From: Streptococcus gallolyticus subsp. gallolyticus DSM 16831
GTDB taxonomy: Bacteria > Bacillota > Bacilli > Lactobacillales > Streptococcaceae
Length of the DNA: 64,000 nucleotides
Direction of reading: 5' to 3'
NCBI RefSeq assembly: GCF_002000985.1
Contig: NZ_CP018822.1
Location: 700,001 to 764,000, forward strand
Below, one piece after another: positions 43,677 through 52,790 of this stretch. Positions within the stretch are counted from its first letter, which is position 1; every line of letters begins with the position of its first letter. Position numbers and translations under genes: made by a program. Below the pieces are notes generated by a model. It saw only the letters and a program-made list of their open reading frames with translations. It was not told the DNA's origin and ran no database searches.

Positions 43677-45468
43677 TCGTAGTCATATTGATGAAAAATA
43701 CCAATGGGATTTAAGCACAGTTTTTGCCACAGATGATGCTTGGGAAGCGGAGCTGGCTAGTCTTGATAGTGATTTAGAAAATGCTAAAGCTTACAAAGGG
43801 CATTTGACAGCGTCAAGTAATGATTTGCTTGCTATTACGGAAAGTTACCTTGCCTTGTCGCGTCGTTTGGAGAAGCTTTATGTTTATGCTTCAATGAAAA
43901 ACGACCAAGATACAACAGTAGCCAAATACCAAGAATACCAAGCTAAAGCAACAGCAATCTATGCCAAATTTAGTGAAATTTTTGCTTTTTACGAACCTGA
44001 ATTAATGCAATTGTCTAAAGAATCTTTTGAGGATTTCGTGGCAGAAACACCAGCTTTATCTGCTTATGCACATTTCTTTGAGCAACTTTTCAAACGTCAA
44101 CCGCATGTTTTGTCACAGGCTGAGGAAGAATTGTTAGCAGGTGCGCAAGAAATTTTTGGAGCTGCAGGAGAAACATTTGGGCTTTTGGATAATGCTGACA
44201 TCATTTTTCCAATCGTTCTAGACGATGAGGGCAAAGAAATTCAGCTAACGCATGGTAATTTCATTAGCTTGTTAGAATCAAAAAATCGTGATGTCCGCAA
44301 AGAAGCTTACCAAGCTTTGTATGCAACTTATGAACAATTCCAACACACTTATGCGAAAACCTTGCAAACCAATGTCAAAGTGCATAACTATGAAGCGCGT
44401 GTTCATCATTTTAAATCAGCACGTGAGGCAGCACTTTCGGCTAATTTTATTCCAGAATCTGTTTATGATACCTTGATTGAAACGGTCAATGCTAACCTGC
44501 CTTTGCTTCATCGCTACGTGGAACTTCGCAAGAAAATCCTTAAACTGGATGATTTGAGAATGTACGATATTCATACGCCACTTTCTGAAATGGATATGAG
44601 TTTTACCTATGAAGAAGCTTTGGCAAAAGCTGAAGATGTCTTGGCTGTTTTTGGCAAAGAATATTCTGAGCGTGTTCATCGTGCTTTTACAGAACGCTGG
44701 ATTGACGTCCATGTCAATAAAGGCAAACGCTCTGGTGCCTACTCTGGTGGTTCGTATGATACCAATGCTTTCATGCTGTTAAATTGGCAAGATACCTTGG
44801 ATAATTTGTTTACCTTAGTTCACGAAACGGGGCACAGCTTGCATTCGACATTTACACGTGAAAATCAACCCTATGTTTATGGAGATTATAGTATTTTCTT
44901 GGCAGAAATTGCTTCAACAACTAATGAAAATATTTTGACAGAGACACTTTTGAAAGAAGTTGATGATGACAAAGCACGCTTTGCAATTTTGAATCATTAT
45001 CTTGATGGCTTCAAGAGCACCATTTTCCGTCAAGCACAATTTGCGGAATTTGAAGATATCATTCATAAGGCAGACCAAGCTGGAGAAGTGTTGACGAGTG
45101 ATTACCTCAACCAACTTTATGCCGACTTAAACGAGAAATATTATGGACTCAGCAAAGCAGACAACCCAGAAATCCAATACGAATGGGCACGCATTCCGCA
45201 TTTCTACTACAATTACTATGTTTACCAATACGCTACAGGATTTGCGGCAGCTAGTTATTTAGCTGATAAGGTTGTTCACGGTACACAAGCGGATATTGAC
45301 CGCTACCTTGATTATCTGAAAGCAGGTAATTCTGATTATCCGCTTAATGTGATCAAAAAAGCTGGTGTGGATATGACAACAAGTGCTTATCTAGACGCTG
45401 CTTTCCGAATTTTCGAGGAACGCTTGGATGAGTTGGAAGCTTTAATTGAAAAAGGAGCACATCTATAA
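43666..45468 (+). CDS. pepF: oligoendopeptidase F
   Basis: A 600-residue M3-family zinc peptidase hydrolysing medium-size peptides (about 7-17 residues) in the cytoplasm. The zinc site is [12 protein letters not shown] (HExxH) with a downstream Glu in [25 protein letters not shown] and [15 protein letters not shown] are further M3 marks. The ATG at 43666 has AGGAG 6 bp upstream. It is coupled to coiA by an 11-bp overlap, so some pepF transcript comes from the competence promoter. Confidence 0.95.
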   Translation: MSDNRSHIDEKYQWDLSTVFATDDAWEAELASLDSDLENAKAYKGHLTASSNDLLAITESYLALSRRLEKLYVYASMKNDQDTTVAKYQEYQAKATAIYAKFSEIFAFYEPELMQLSKESFEDFVAETPALSAYAHFFEQLFKRQPHVLSQAEEELLAGAQEIFGAAGETFGLLDNADIIFPIVLDDEGKEIQLTHGNFISLLESKNRDVRKEAYQALYATYEQFQHTYAKTLQTNVKVHNYEARVHHFKSAREAALSANFIPESVYDTLIETVNANLPLLHRYVELRKKILKLDDLRMYDIHTPLSEMDMSFTYEEALAKAEDVLAVFGKEYSERVHRAFTERWIDVHVNKGKRSGAYSGGSYDTNAFMLLNWQDTLDNLFTLVHETGHSLHSTFTRENQPYVYGDYSIFLAEIASTTNENILTETLLKEVDDDKARFAILNHYLDGFKSTIFRQAQFAEFEDIIHKADQAGEVLTSDYLNQLYADLNEKYYGLSKADNPEIQYEWARIPHFYYNYYVYQYATGFAAASYLADKVVHGTQADIDRYLDYLKAGNSDYPLNVIKKAGVDMTTSAYLDAAFRIFEERLDELEALIEKGAHL

Positions 45469-45476
45469 AATTATAG

Positions 45477-45506
45477 CGAGGTTGGGCACATTCTAACCTC
45501 GTTTTT
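45477..45506 (+). terminator. pepF terminator
   Basis: CGAGGTTGG pairs with CTAACCTCG around GCACATT, followed by TTTTT. Confidence 0.9.
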
Positions 45507-45541
45507 ATGTTATAATAGAAAAAATTTTTGGAGGTGCTGGC

Positions 45542-46060
45542 ATGGAAATTAGGAAACTAGATGTTAATGATGAAGCGGCTTACCGAGCTTATCAAACGTC
45601 TTTGGAAAATGACGACAATCCCTTTATCACGACACGTGAGATTGGTGATTTTAAGACCTTTGTGGAAAATAGCAGAGCGCAAGAAACACAAACTACTAAC
45701 CCTGATTATTCAACGATGACGACCTATTATGCCTTTTTGAATGGGAAAATTGCTGCGCGTATATCTTGTCGTTGGCAGCTGGAAAAGGGTAATCTTGCGA
45801 CGATTGGTGGACACATCGGCTATCAAACCTCACCAGAATTTAGACGACAAGGTATCATGACCAAACTTCTTAGCTTTGCTCTTGAGCAATATGCCAAACG
45901 TGGCATCAATCCTGTGCTTATCACAGCGCGTGAGGACAATATTGCCAGTCGTAGAACCATTGAAAAAGCTGGCGGTATTTTGGAAAATATTATCGATTTA
46001 GAAGATGGGCATCGTCTAGCGCGTTATTGGATTACCTTGGACTTGGAGAATTCAGATTAA
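45542..46060 (+). CDS. GNAT-family N-acetyltransferase
   Basis: A 172-residue GNAT protein. The acetyl-CoA motif A is YQTSPEFRRQGIMTKLLSFAL (R-x-x-G-x-M) and motif B is VLITAREDNIASRRTIEKAGG. Substrate is unknown; similarity in layout is to small RimL/YkwB-like enzymes. A TATAAT (45513-45518) and GGAGGTG before the ATG give it its own start. The HAD gene follows 21 bp later, so the two probably share a transcript. Confidence 0.85.
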   Translation: MEIRKLDVNDEAAYRAYQTSLENDDNPFITTREIGDFKTFVENSRAQETQTTNPDYSTMTTYYAFLNGKIAARISCRWQLEKGNLATIGGHIGYQTSPEFRRQGIMTKLLSFALEQYAKRGINPVLITAREDNIASRRTIEKAGGILENIIDLEDGHRLARYWITLDLENSD

Positions 46061-46081
46061 TATTGAAATGAGGAGACAGAA

Positions 46082-46693
46082 GTGACAACATTTATTTGGG
46101 ATTTTGACGGAACTTTGGTGGATTCCTACGAAGCGATTGGGCAAGCCTTGCAAGTGACTTATGCGCATTATGGCTTGGCTTTTGATGAACAATGGATTAT
46201 GGATTTTATTATCAAAGAATCGGTCAAAGCTTTGCTTTATCAAGTGGCAAAAGAGCAAGAATTAGATTTTGCGGAGCTATCAGCTTTCTTTAAAAAAGAG
46301 CAGGAAGCGCGTGATTATCTGATAAAACCCATGCCACATTTAACAGAGGTTCTTGCGGCAACCAAACAAAAAGGAGTGACACACTTTGTCTATACGCATA
46401 AAGGTATCACGGCAAATGATGTTTTAGAAAGATTGGGCGTGCGTCAGTATTTTACAGAAGTGGTGACATCAGCAAATGGCTTCGCTCGTAAGCCTGAACC
46501 TGAAGCGATTAACTACCTTCTTGAAAAATATGATTTGGATAAAACAAGCACTTATTACGTTGGTGACCGTCGTCTTGACGTTGAAGCTGCCGAAAATGCA
46601 GGCATTAAATCAATTAATCTCGGTCAACCGTCATCAAAAATCAATCAACACATTGCTGATTTATCCGATATTGTGGCACTTTTTAATGACTAA
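46082..46693 (+). CDS. HAD-family hydrolase (phosphoglycolate phosphatase-like)
   Basis: A 203-residue HAD phosphatase. Motif I is WDFDGTLVDS with the nucleophile Asp8; motif II THKG; motif III/IV with FARKPEPEA and VGDRRLDVEAA. A helical cap lies between I and II, as in Gph/PGM-like phosphatases. The substrate is not known. The start is GTG at 46082, with AGGAG 6 bp upstream; no other start fits. Confidence 0.88.
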   Translation: MTTFIWDFDGTLVDSYEAIGQALQVTYAHYGLAFDEQWIMDFIIKESVKALLYQVAKEQELDFAELSAFFKKEQEARDYLIKPMPHLTEVLAATKQKGVTHFVYTHKGITANDVLERLGVRQYFTEVVTSANGFARKPEPEAINYLLEKYDLDKTSTYYVGDRRLDVEAAENAGIKSINLGQPSSKINQHIADLSDIVALFND

Positions 46694-46710
46694 AAATCAA
46701 AGAAAACCTA

Positions 46711-46739
46711 TTCACAACGGGTTTATTTTGCTATATAAT
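46711..46739 (+). promoter_or_regulatory. promoter, leaderless arrangement, of the O-methyltransferase gene
   Basis: TTCACA (46711-46716), 17 bp, TATAAT (46734-46739). +1 falls at 46746/46747, the A of the ATG. No ribosome-binding site lies between. Confidence 0.75.
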
Positions 46740-46746
46740 AAGAGTT

Positions 46747-47448
46747 ATGGTTAAATCATATTCAAAAACAGCAAATCACAATATGCGTCGTCCCGTAGTG
46801 AAAGAAGACGTTGTTCGCTATATGCGAACACATCAGAAGCAAAATGAGGGCTATCTGGCAGAATTGGAAGCATTTGCTCATCAAGAAAATATCCCTATTA
46901 TTCAGCATGAGGTTGTGGCTTATTTTCGTTTTTTGATGCAAACATTGCAGCCAAAAAATATTTTAGAAATTGGCACAGCTATCGGCTTTTCAGCACTTTT
47001 AATGGCAGAAAATGCCCCAGATGCGAAGATTACGACACTTGACCGTAATCCTGAAATGATTGCCTTCGCTAAGGAAAATTTTGCCAAATATGACACTCGC
47101 AAACAAATTACTTTGGTTGAAGGAGATGCCGTTGATACTCTTTCGACACTTGAGGGGGAATTTGACTTTGTTTTTATGGATTCAGCGAAATCAAAATACA
47201 TTGTCTTTCTACCAGAAGTCTTGAAACATTTGAAAGTCGGCGGAGTCATTGTCTTTGATGATGTTTTCCAAGGCGGGGATATTGTCAAGCCAATCGAAGA
47301 AGTGCGCCGCGGACAACGGACAATCTATCGTGGGCTTCAACGATTGTTTGATGCGACACTGGATAATCCAAATTTAACAGCAACCTTACTTCCGTTAAGC
47401 GACGGATTATTGATGATTCGTAAAAATACAGCAGATATATCACTGTAA
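46747..47448 (+). CDS. trmR: O-methyltransferase, tRNA 5-hydroxyuridine methyltransferase-like
   Basis: A 233-residue class I SAM methyltransferase. The SAM motif is ILEIGTAIGFSALLMAENAP; acidic loop TLDRNPEMI; metal-binding type residues DFVFMDSAKSKY and VIVFDDVFQGG. It matches the group once called YrrM, now TrmR, which methylates 5-hydroxyuridine at position 34 of tRNA. It precedes prsA. The start codon coincides with the predicted +1 and lacks a Shine-Dalgarno. Confidence 0.83.
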   Translation: MVKSYSKTANHNMRRPVVKEDVVRYMRTHQKQNEGYLAELEAFAHQENIPIIQHEVVAYFRFLMQTLQPKNILEIGTAIGFSALLMAENAPDAKITTLDRNPEMIAFAKENFAKYDTRKQITLVEGDAVDTLSTLEGEFDFVFMDSAKSKYIVFLPEVLKHLKVGGVIVFDDVFQGGDIVKPIEEVRRGQRTIYRGLQRLFDATLDNPNLTATLLPLSDGLLMIRKNTADISL

Positions 47449-47516
47449 AATTAAGCAATATTTAAGTTATTGTGATATACTAGTGGAGTTAAAGACAAAT
47501 TAAGGAGTTTAATAAC

Positions 47517-48623
47517 ATGGCCAACAAAGAAAAAAAAGGGTTCAAGAAAGCAAAAACTGAGAAAAAACCTAAAGATTTTTCAAAAGTAAAAAAAGTTGTT
47601 CAAAGTAAAGCTTTCAAAGGTGTTTCAATTGCAGTAGCTTCAGCTCTTATCGGTGCTGGTGTAACTTACCTTGCTACTAACAGCAATTCAGAAACAAAAG
47701 CTCTTGTTACCATGAAAGGTGATACTATCACAGTATCAGATTTCTATAACGCTGCCAAAAGCACTTCTTCATCACAACAAACAATGTTGAACTTGATTTT
47801 ATCACGTGTTTTTGAAGACCAATACGGTGATAAAGTATCAGACGATGATGTTTCAGAAGCATACAACACAACAGCTTCATCATATGGTTCATCATTCTCA
47901 AGCGCACTTTCAGCAGCTGGATTGACATCAGATACTTACAAACAACAAATTCGTACATCAATGTTGGTTGAATACGCTGTAAAACAAGCTGCTAAGAAAA
48001 AATTAACAACTAAAAACTATAAAGCAGCTTATGAAGATTACAATCCTGACACAACAGCTATCGTTATTGCTTTGAGCGATGAAGACACAGCAAATTCAGT
48101 TCATGACCAAGCAACAGCAGATGGTGCTGATTTTGAAACAATCGCTAAAGACAACACAACAGCAGATAAGACAGAATACACATTTGATTCAGCAGATACT
48201 GATTTGCCAGAAGACGTTATGAATGCTGCTTTTGACCAAGACGAAGGTTCTGTATCAGACGTTATTAAAGTGCTTGATACATCAACATATTCTTACACTT
48301 ACTATATTGTGAAAACAACTAAGAAAACAGAAAAAGATTCTGACTGGAAAACTTACAAAAAACGTTTGAAGAAAATCATCTTAGCACAATATGAAAGTGA
48401 TACTGACTTCCAAAACGAAGTTATTGCTAAAGCACTTGATAAAGCAAATGTGAAGATTAAAGACGATAGCTTTGCAAGCATCCTTTCACAATATGCAACA
48501 AGCTCATCATCTTCTTCATCATCAAGCTCAAGTTCTTCAAGCTCATCTTCAAGTTCTTCTGATGACAGCTCATCATCAAGCTCAACTGAAGAATCTTCTA
48601 CAACTGAAAGTTCAGATGAATAA
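47517..48623 (+). CDS. prsA: foldase protein PrsA-like peptidyl-prolyl isomerase
   Basis: A 368-residue PrsA homologue: N-terminal lysine-rich tail (2-35), one transmembrane segment (about 38-60, VSIAVASALIGAGVTYLAT), the PrsA chaperone region (TVSDFYNAAKSTSSSQQTMLNLILSR), a parvulin-like middle (from about 175), a return helix segment, and a tail of about 45 residues made mostly of serine. The lipobox cysteine of typical PrsA lipoproteins is missing; after the hydrophobic stretch comes NSNSE with no Cys, so it would be a signal-anchored membrane protein. It assists folding of exported proteins. The parvulin part is poorly conserved, so isomerase activity is uncertain. Confidence 0.85.
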   Translation: MANKEKKGFKKAKTEKKPKDFSKVKKVVQSKAFKGVSIAVASALIGAGVTYLATNSNSETKALVTMKGDTITVSDFYNAAKSTSSSQQTMLNLILSRVFEDQYGDKVSDDDVSEAYNTTASSYGSSFSSALSAAGLTSDTYKQQIRTSMLVEYAVKQAAKKKLTTKNYKAAYEDYNPDTTAIVIALSDEDTANSVHDQATADGADFETIAKDNTTADKTEYTFDSADTDLPEDVMNAAFDQDEGSVSDVIKVLDTSTYSYTYYIVKTTKKTEKDSDWKTYKKRLKKIILAQYESDTDFQNEVIAKALDKANVKIKDDSFASILSQYATSSSSSSSSSSSSSSSSSSSSDDSSSSSSTEESSTTESSDE

Positions 48624-48628
48624 CATAC

Positions 48629-48657
48629 TTGACCTGAAGCTTAAAATACAGTACAAT
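48629..48657 (+). promoter_or_regulatory. alaS promoter
   Basis: TTGACC (48629-48634), 17 bp, TACAAT (48652-48657), directly before the T-box leader. Confidence 0.85.
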
Positions 48658-48663
48658 TAAAAA

Positions 48664-48904
48664 GATTGAGAATCGTTTTTAAAGTTTCAGATTCAGAAAA
48701 GTGGCGGATGTTGCGAGCCATGGAAGAATTTAAAAATGTGCTACTCATGTTTTCTTACCTTTAGGCTTTGAACATCATCTTCTGATGACATCAAGTAAAA
48801 GAAGAAAAAACAATTTAAGATATAAATGAAGAATGACAAGTTCATTGAATAGAGGTGGTACCGTGGCTGTTTGTCACCCTCTGTATGTGGACTTGTCGTT
48901 TTTT
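48664..48904 (+). promoter_or_regulatory. T-box riboswitch of alaS (alanine)
   Basis: Stem I base pairs TTGAG (48666-48670) with CTCAT region (48744-48748); the specifier is probably GCT at 48740-48742, an alanine codon, just before the stem closes. The distal part has GATGTTGCGAGCC. The T-box sequence AGAGGTGGTACCGTGG is at 48851-48866. The terminator pairs GACAAGT (from 48835) with GGACTTGTC (48889-48897) before six T's. Uncharged alanine tRNA would favour the antiterminator and turn alaS on. Confidence 0.93.
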
Positions 48905-48992
48905 GATGACAAAAAAGCACAATTTTGATGGATGATTTCAATCTATGGCAAGCGTTGAAAGACCGCTTAGTAATAAGAAAAGGAAAGATGTA

Positions 48993-51611
48993 ATGAAACA
49001 ATTAACTAGTGCGCAAGTGCGCCAAATGTGGTTAGATTTTTGGAAATCAAAAGGTCATTCTGTTGAACCTTCAGCAAACTTGGTTCCTGTAAATGACCCA
49101 ACATTGTTATGGATTAACTCAGGTGTTGCAACCCTTAAAAAATATTTTGACGGTTCTGTCATTCCTGAAAATCCACGTATCACAAATGCACAAAAAGCTA
49201 TCCGTACAAACGACATTGAAAATGTTGGTAAGACAGCTCGTCACCACACAATGTTTGAAATGTTGGGGAATTTCTCTGTTGGTGATTATTTCCGTGATGA
49301 AGCTATCACTTGGGGATATGAATTATTAACAAGCCCAGAATGGTTTGATTTCCCTAAAGATAAACTTTACATGACTTACTATCCAGATGATAAAGATACT
49401 TACAATCGCTGGATTTCACTTGGTGTTGAGCCAAGCCACTTGATTCCAATCGAAGATAACTTCTGGGAAATCGGTGCTGGACCTTCAGGACCAGATACAG
49501 AAATCTTCTTTGACCGTGGTGAAGATTTTGACCCAGACCACGTTGGTATCAAACTTCTTGCTGAAGATATTGAAAATGACCGTTATATCGAAATCTGGAA
49601 CATCGTATTGTCACAATTCAATGCCGACCCAGCTGTTCCACGTTCAGAATACAAAGAATTACCACACAAAAACATTGATACGGGTGCTGGTTTAGAACGT
49701 TTGGTTGCAGTTATGCAAGGGGCTAAAACAAACTTTGAAACTGACCTCTTCATGCCAATCATTCGCGAAATTGAAAAATTATCTGGTAAAACTTATGATC
49801 CAGATGGCGACAATATGAGCTTCAAAGTTATTGCCGACCACATCCGCTCACTTTCATTTGCTATCGGTGATGGTGCCCTTCCTGGAAATGAAGGTCGTGG
49901 TTACGTGCTTCGTCGCTTGCTTCGTCGTGCTGTTATGCACGGTCGTCGTCTTGGTATCAAGGAGACATTCTTGTACAAATTGGTTCCAACTGTTGGTAAA
50001 ATCATGGAATCATACTACCCAGAGATTCTTGAAAAACAAGACTTTATCGAAAAAATCGTCAAACGTGAAGAAGAAACATTTGCTCGTACAATCGATGCTG
50101 GCTCAAGCATGCTTGATGAATTGTTGGCTGATTTGAAAGCTGCTGGCAAAGATACGGTTGAAGGTAAAGACATCTTCAAATTGTACGATACATACGGATT
50201 CCCAGTTGAATTGACAGAAGAATTGGCTGAAGATAAAGGTTTCAAGATTGACCATGCTGGCTTTGAAGCTGCTATGAAAGAACAACAAGAACGTGCTCGT
50301 GCCAATGTTGTTAAAGGCGGCTCAATGGGTATGCAAAATGAGACATTGTCAAGCATCACTGAAGAATCAGTTTTTAGCTACGAAGATGAAGTCCTTGATT
50401 CTACATTGTCAGTTATCATCGCTGATAACGAACGTACAGAAGCTGTTTCAGAAGGTCAAGCCTTGCTTGTCTTTGCTAAAACACCATTCTACGCTGAAAT
50501 GGGTGGACAAGTGGCTGACCACGGTGTGATTAAAAATGATAAAGGCGATATCGTTGCGCGTGTGACTGATGTTCAAAAAGCACCAAATGGTCAAGCACTT
50601 CATACAGTTGATGTCTTGGCAAGCTTGTCAGTTGGTACAACATACACTCTTGAAATCGACAGCAAACGTCGTCACCGTGTGATTAAAAACCACACAGCAA
50701 CCCACTTGCTTCACGCTGCGCTTCACAATGTTATCGGTGAACACGCTACTCAAGCTGGTTCACTTAATGAAGAAGGCTTCTTGCGCTTTGACTTTACTCA
50801 CTTTGAAGCTGTAACAGCTGAAGAATTACGTCAAATTGAAGAAGAAGTTAACCAACAAATTTGGAATGCTATTCCTGTTAAGACTATTGAAACTGACATT
50901 GATACTGCGAAATCAATGGGCGCAATGGCTTTGTTTGGTGAAAAATACGGTAAAAATGTCCGTGTTGTCACAATCGGGGATTATTCAATTGAACTTTGTG
51001 GTGGTACACACGTGTCAAATACAGCAGAAATCGGAATCTTCAAGATTGTCAAAGAAGAAGGGATTGGTTCAGGAACACGTCGTATCCTTGCTGTGACAAG
51101 TAAAGAAGCCTTTGAAGCTTACCGTCAAGAAGAAGAAGACCTTAAAACAATTGCTGCTACGCTTAAAGTCCCACAATTGAAAGAAGTCACTAATAAAGTC
51201 GCAAGCTTGCAAGAGCAGTTGCACAAATTGCAAAAAGAAAATGCTGAATTGAAAGAAAAAGCAGCTGCAGCGCAAGCTGGTGATGTCTTTAAAGATGTCA
51301 AAGAAGCAAATGGTGTTCGTTACATTGCTAGCCAAGTAACCGTTTCTGACGCTGGTGCTCTTCGTACATTTGCGGACAACTGGAAACAAAAAGATTACTC
51401 TGATGTGCTTGTATTGGCGGCAGCTATTGGCGAAAAAGTCAATGTTCTTGTAGCAAGCAAATCAAAAGATGTTCATGCTGGCAATTTGATTAAAGCTTTG
51501 GCACCAATCGTATCAGGTCGCGGTGGTGGTAAACCAGACATGGCTATGGCTGGTGGTTCAGATGCCGCTAAAATTGCTGACCTTCTTGCAGCAGTGGCTG
51601 AAAATCTGTAA
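48993..51611 (+). CDS. alaS: alanyl-tRNA synthetase
   Basis: An 872-residue class II synthetase, full length. N-terminal aminoacylation domain ([54 protein letters not shown]), editing domain ([15 protein letters not shown] and [13 protein letters not shown], zinc ligands), coiled C-terminal part and DHHA1 end ([15 protein letters not shown]). ATG 48993 has GGAAAG 8 bp upstream and gives the canonical start; an in-frame ATG at 48945 lies upstream but lacks support. Controlled by the T-box just upstream. Confidence 0.97.
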   Translation: MKQLTSAQVRQMWLDFWKSKGHSVEPSANLVPVNDPTLLWINSGVATLKKYFDGSVIPENPRITNAQKAIRTNDIENVGKTARHHTMFEMLGNFSVGDYFRDEAITWGYELLTSPEWFDFPKDKLYMTYYPDDKDTYNRWISLGVEPSHLIPIEDNFWEIGAGPSGPDTEIFFDRGEDFDPDHVGIKLLAEDIENDRYIEIWNIVLSQFNADPAVPRSEYKELPHKNIDTGAGLERLVAVMQGAKTNFETDLFMPIIREIEKLSGKTYDPDGDNMSFKVIADHIRSLSFAIGDGALPGNEGRGYVLRRLLRRAVMHGRRLGIKETFLYKLVPTVGKIMESYYPEILEKQDFIEKIVKREEETFARTIDAGSSMLDELLADLKAAGKDTVEGKDIFKLYDTYGFPVELTEELAEDKGFKIDHAGFEAAMKEQQERARANVVKGGSMGMQNETLSSITEESVFSYEDEVLDSTLSVIIADNERTEAVSEGQALLVFAKTPFYAEMGGQVADHGVIKNDKGDIVARVTDVQKAPNGQALHTVDVLASLSVGTTYTLEIDSKRRHRVIKNHTATHLLHAALHNVIGEHATQAGSLNEEGFLRFDFTHFEAVTAEELRQIEEEVNQQIWNAIPVKTIETDIDTAKSMGAMALFGEKYGKNVRVVTIGDYSIELCGGTHVSNTAEIGIFKIVKEEGIGSGTRRILAVTSKEAFEAYRQEEEDLKTIAATLKVPQLKEVTNKVASLQEQLHKLQKENAELKEKAAAAQAGDVFKDVKEANGVRYIASQVTVSDAGALRTFADNWKQKDYSDVLVLAAAIGEKVNVLVASKSKDVHAGNLIKALAPIVSGRGGGKPDMAMAGGSDAAKIADLLAAVAENL

Positions 51612-51656
51612 CATCTGTTAGGCAGTCTTTGACTGATAAAGGAGTTGTTTTGTCAG

Positions 51657-51845
51657 ATGAAATCTAAAAACACACTTTTGAAATTAGCTATCGCTTTTAT
51701 CGGTATAACGCTGCTGATTCTTGCTTACATTATTATTGTAGATGCTCTGCAAGGTCACGTTAATTGGGTAACCTTACTAGTCGCTTTAGCAGAAGGCAGT
51801 CTCCTCAGCAGTCTGATAAAAATGTTACAAGATAGCGGAAAATAA
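51657..51845 (+). CDS. small membrane protein, function unknown
   Basis: A 62-residue protein with two hydrophobic segments (about 7-29 and 38-53) and short loops, ending SSLIKMLQDSGK. AAAGGAG lies at 51638-51643, 13 bp before the ATG, slightly far. It follows alaS by about 45 bp and ends at its own terminator, so it may be cotranscribed with alaS. I do not recognise the family, and no function can be assigned. Confidence 0.55.
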   Translation: MKSKNTLLKLAIAFIGITLLILAYIIIVDALQGHVNWVTLLVALAEGSLLSSLIKMLQDSGK

Positions 51846-51850
51846 ACATA

Positions 51851-51876
51851 AGCCCACCTAAAAAGGTGGGTTTTTT
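51851..51876 (+). terminator. terminator after the alaS unit
   Basis: CCCACCT (51853-51859) and AGGTGGG (51864-51870) form the stem, followed by six T's. Confidence 0.92.
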
Positions 51877-51917
51877 AGTTATAGTTTTTAACTATCGAGT
51901 CTATTTAAAATAACTAT

Positions 51918-51946
51918 TTTACGAGGGCTTGTTAGACTGCTATAAT
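51918..51946 (+). promoter_or_regulatory. promoter of the amidase/aminotransferase pair
   Basis: TTTACG (51918-51923), 17 bp, TATAAT (51941-51946), with a leader of about 45 nt. Confidence 0.65.
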
Positions 51947-51996
51947 AGTCACTAAGATTTCAGAATATTTTCATAGAAGATAGGATTGAGGGAAAA

Positions 51997-52779
51997 ATGA
52001 AAGTTTCACTTATTCAGATGGCTATCCGTGAAGCGGATCCTGAGCAAAATAAAAAGAAAGTATTGGAGTTATTGGAAAAAGCGGTGCATGATGCGCCAGA
52101 TGTGATTGTTCTTCCTGAGATGTGGAATACTGGCTATGCCTTGAAACAGCTGGCAGATATTGCTGATATTAATGGGAAAGAAACGATAAGGGATTTAGGA
52201 AATTTTGCTAAGAAGCACCATGTTAATTTGGTGGCTGGATCGGTCGCAACGGCAAAAGAAAATCACTTTTTTAATACGACCTATGTGTTTAATCGAGAGG
52301 GGCAAGTGATTGCTGATTATGACAAGGTGCATTTGTTTGGCTTAATGGTAGAAGATGAGTACCTGCAAGCAGGCAATAAAGAAAGTGTTTTTGAACTAGA
52401 TGATGTCAAAGCAGCTAGTGTGATTTGTTATGACATTCGTTTTCCAGAATGGGTGAGAACCTTGATGTCTAGCGGTGCTAAGGTTTTATTTGTGGTAGCT
52501 GAATGGCCCAAAGAACGTGTGGAGCAATGGGAGATTTTATTGCGAGCGCGTGCGGTTGAAAATCAGGCTTTTGTCGTGGCTGTCAATCGGGTTGGCGATG
52601 GCATTTCAGACCATTTTTCTGGGCATTCTCTGGTGATTGACCCATTGGGGAAAATCGTTTTACAAGTGCCAGATAATCAAGAGGGAATTTTTACGGCTGA
52701 ACTTGATTTGACAGAAGTTGAAAAAATTCGGGGTTGCATTCCAGTTTTTGCTGACCGCAAGCCAGATTTGTATCATTAG
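51997..52779 (+). CDS. nitrilase-superfamily amidohydrolase, omega-amidase-like
   Basis: A 260-residue carbon-nitrogen hydrolase. The catalytic triad is visible as Glu in VLPEMWNTGY, Lys in YDKVHLFG and Cys in ASVICYDIRFPEW. The pattern matches omega-amidases of the MtnU/YafV type, which hydrolyse alpha-ketoglutaramate or alpha-ketosuccinamate to the keto acid and ammonia. The neighbour 11 bp downstream is an MtnE-like aminotransferase, which would supply those amides when it uses glutamine as amino donor. The pairing strongly suggests the glutamine transaminase-omega-amidase pathway. Confidence 0.85.
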   Translation: MKVSLIQMAIREADPEQNKKKVLELLEKAVHDAPDVIVLPEMWNTGYALKQLADIADINGKETIRDLGNFAKKHHVNLVAGSVATAKENHFFNTTYVFNREGQVIADYDKVHLFGLMVEDEYLQAGNKESVFELDDVKAASVICYDIRFPEWVRTLMSSGAKVLFVVAEWPKERVEQWEILLRARAVENQAFVVAVNRVGDGISDHFSGHSLVIDPLGKIVLQVPDNQEGIFTAELDLTEVEKIRGCIPVFADRKPDLYH

Positions 52780-52790
52780 GAGGAATTAAG

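Noticed and set aside
48480-48620. Serine-codon repeat as a CRISPR-like or satellite array
   Set aside because: It is in frame inside prsA and encodes the serine tail; no spacers.
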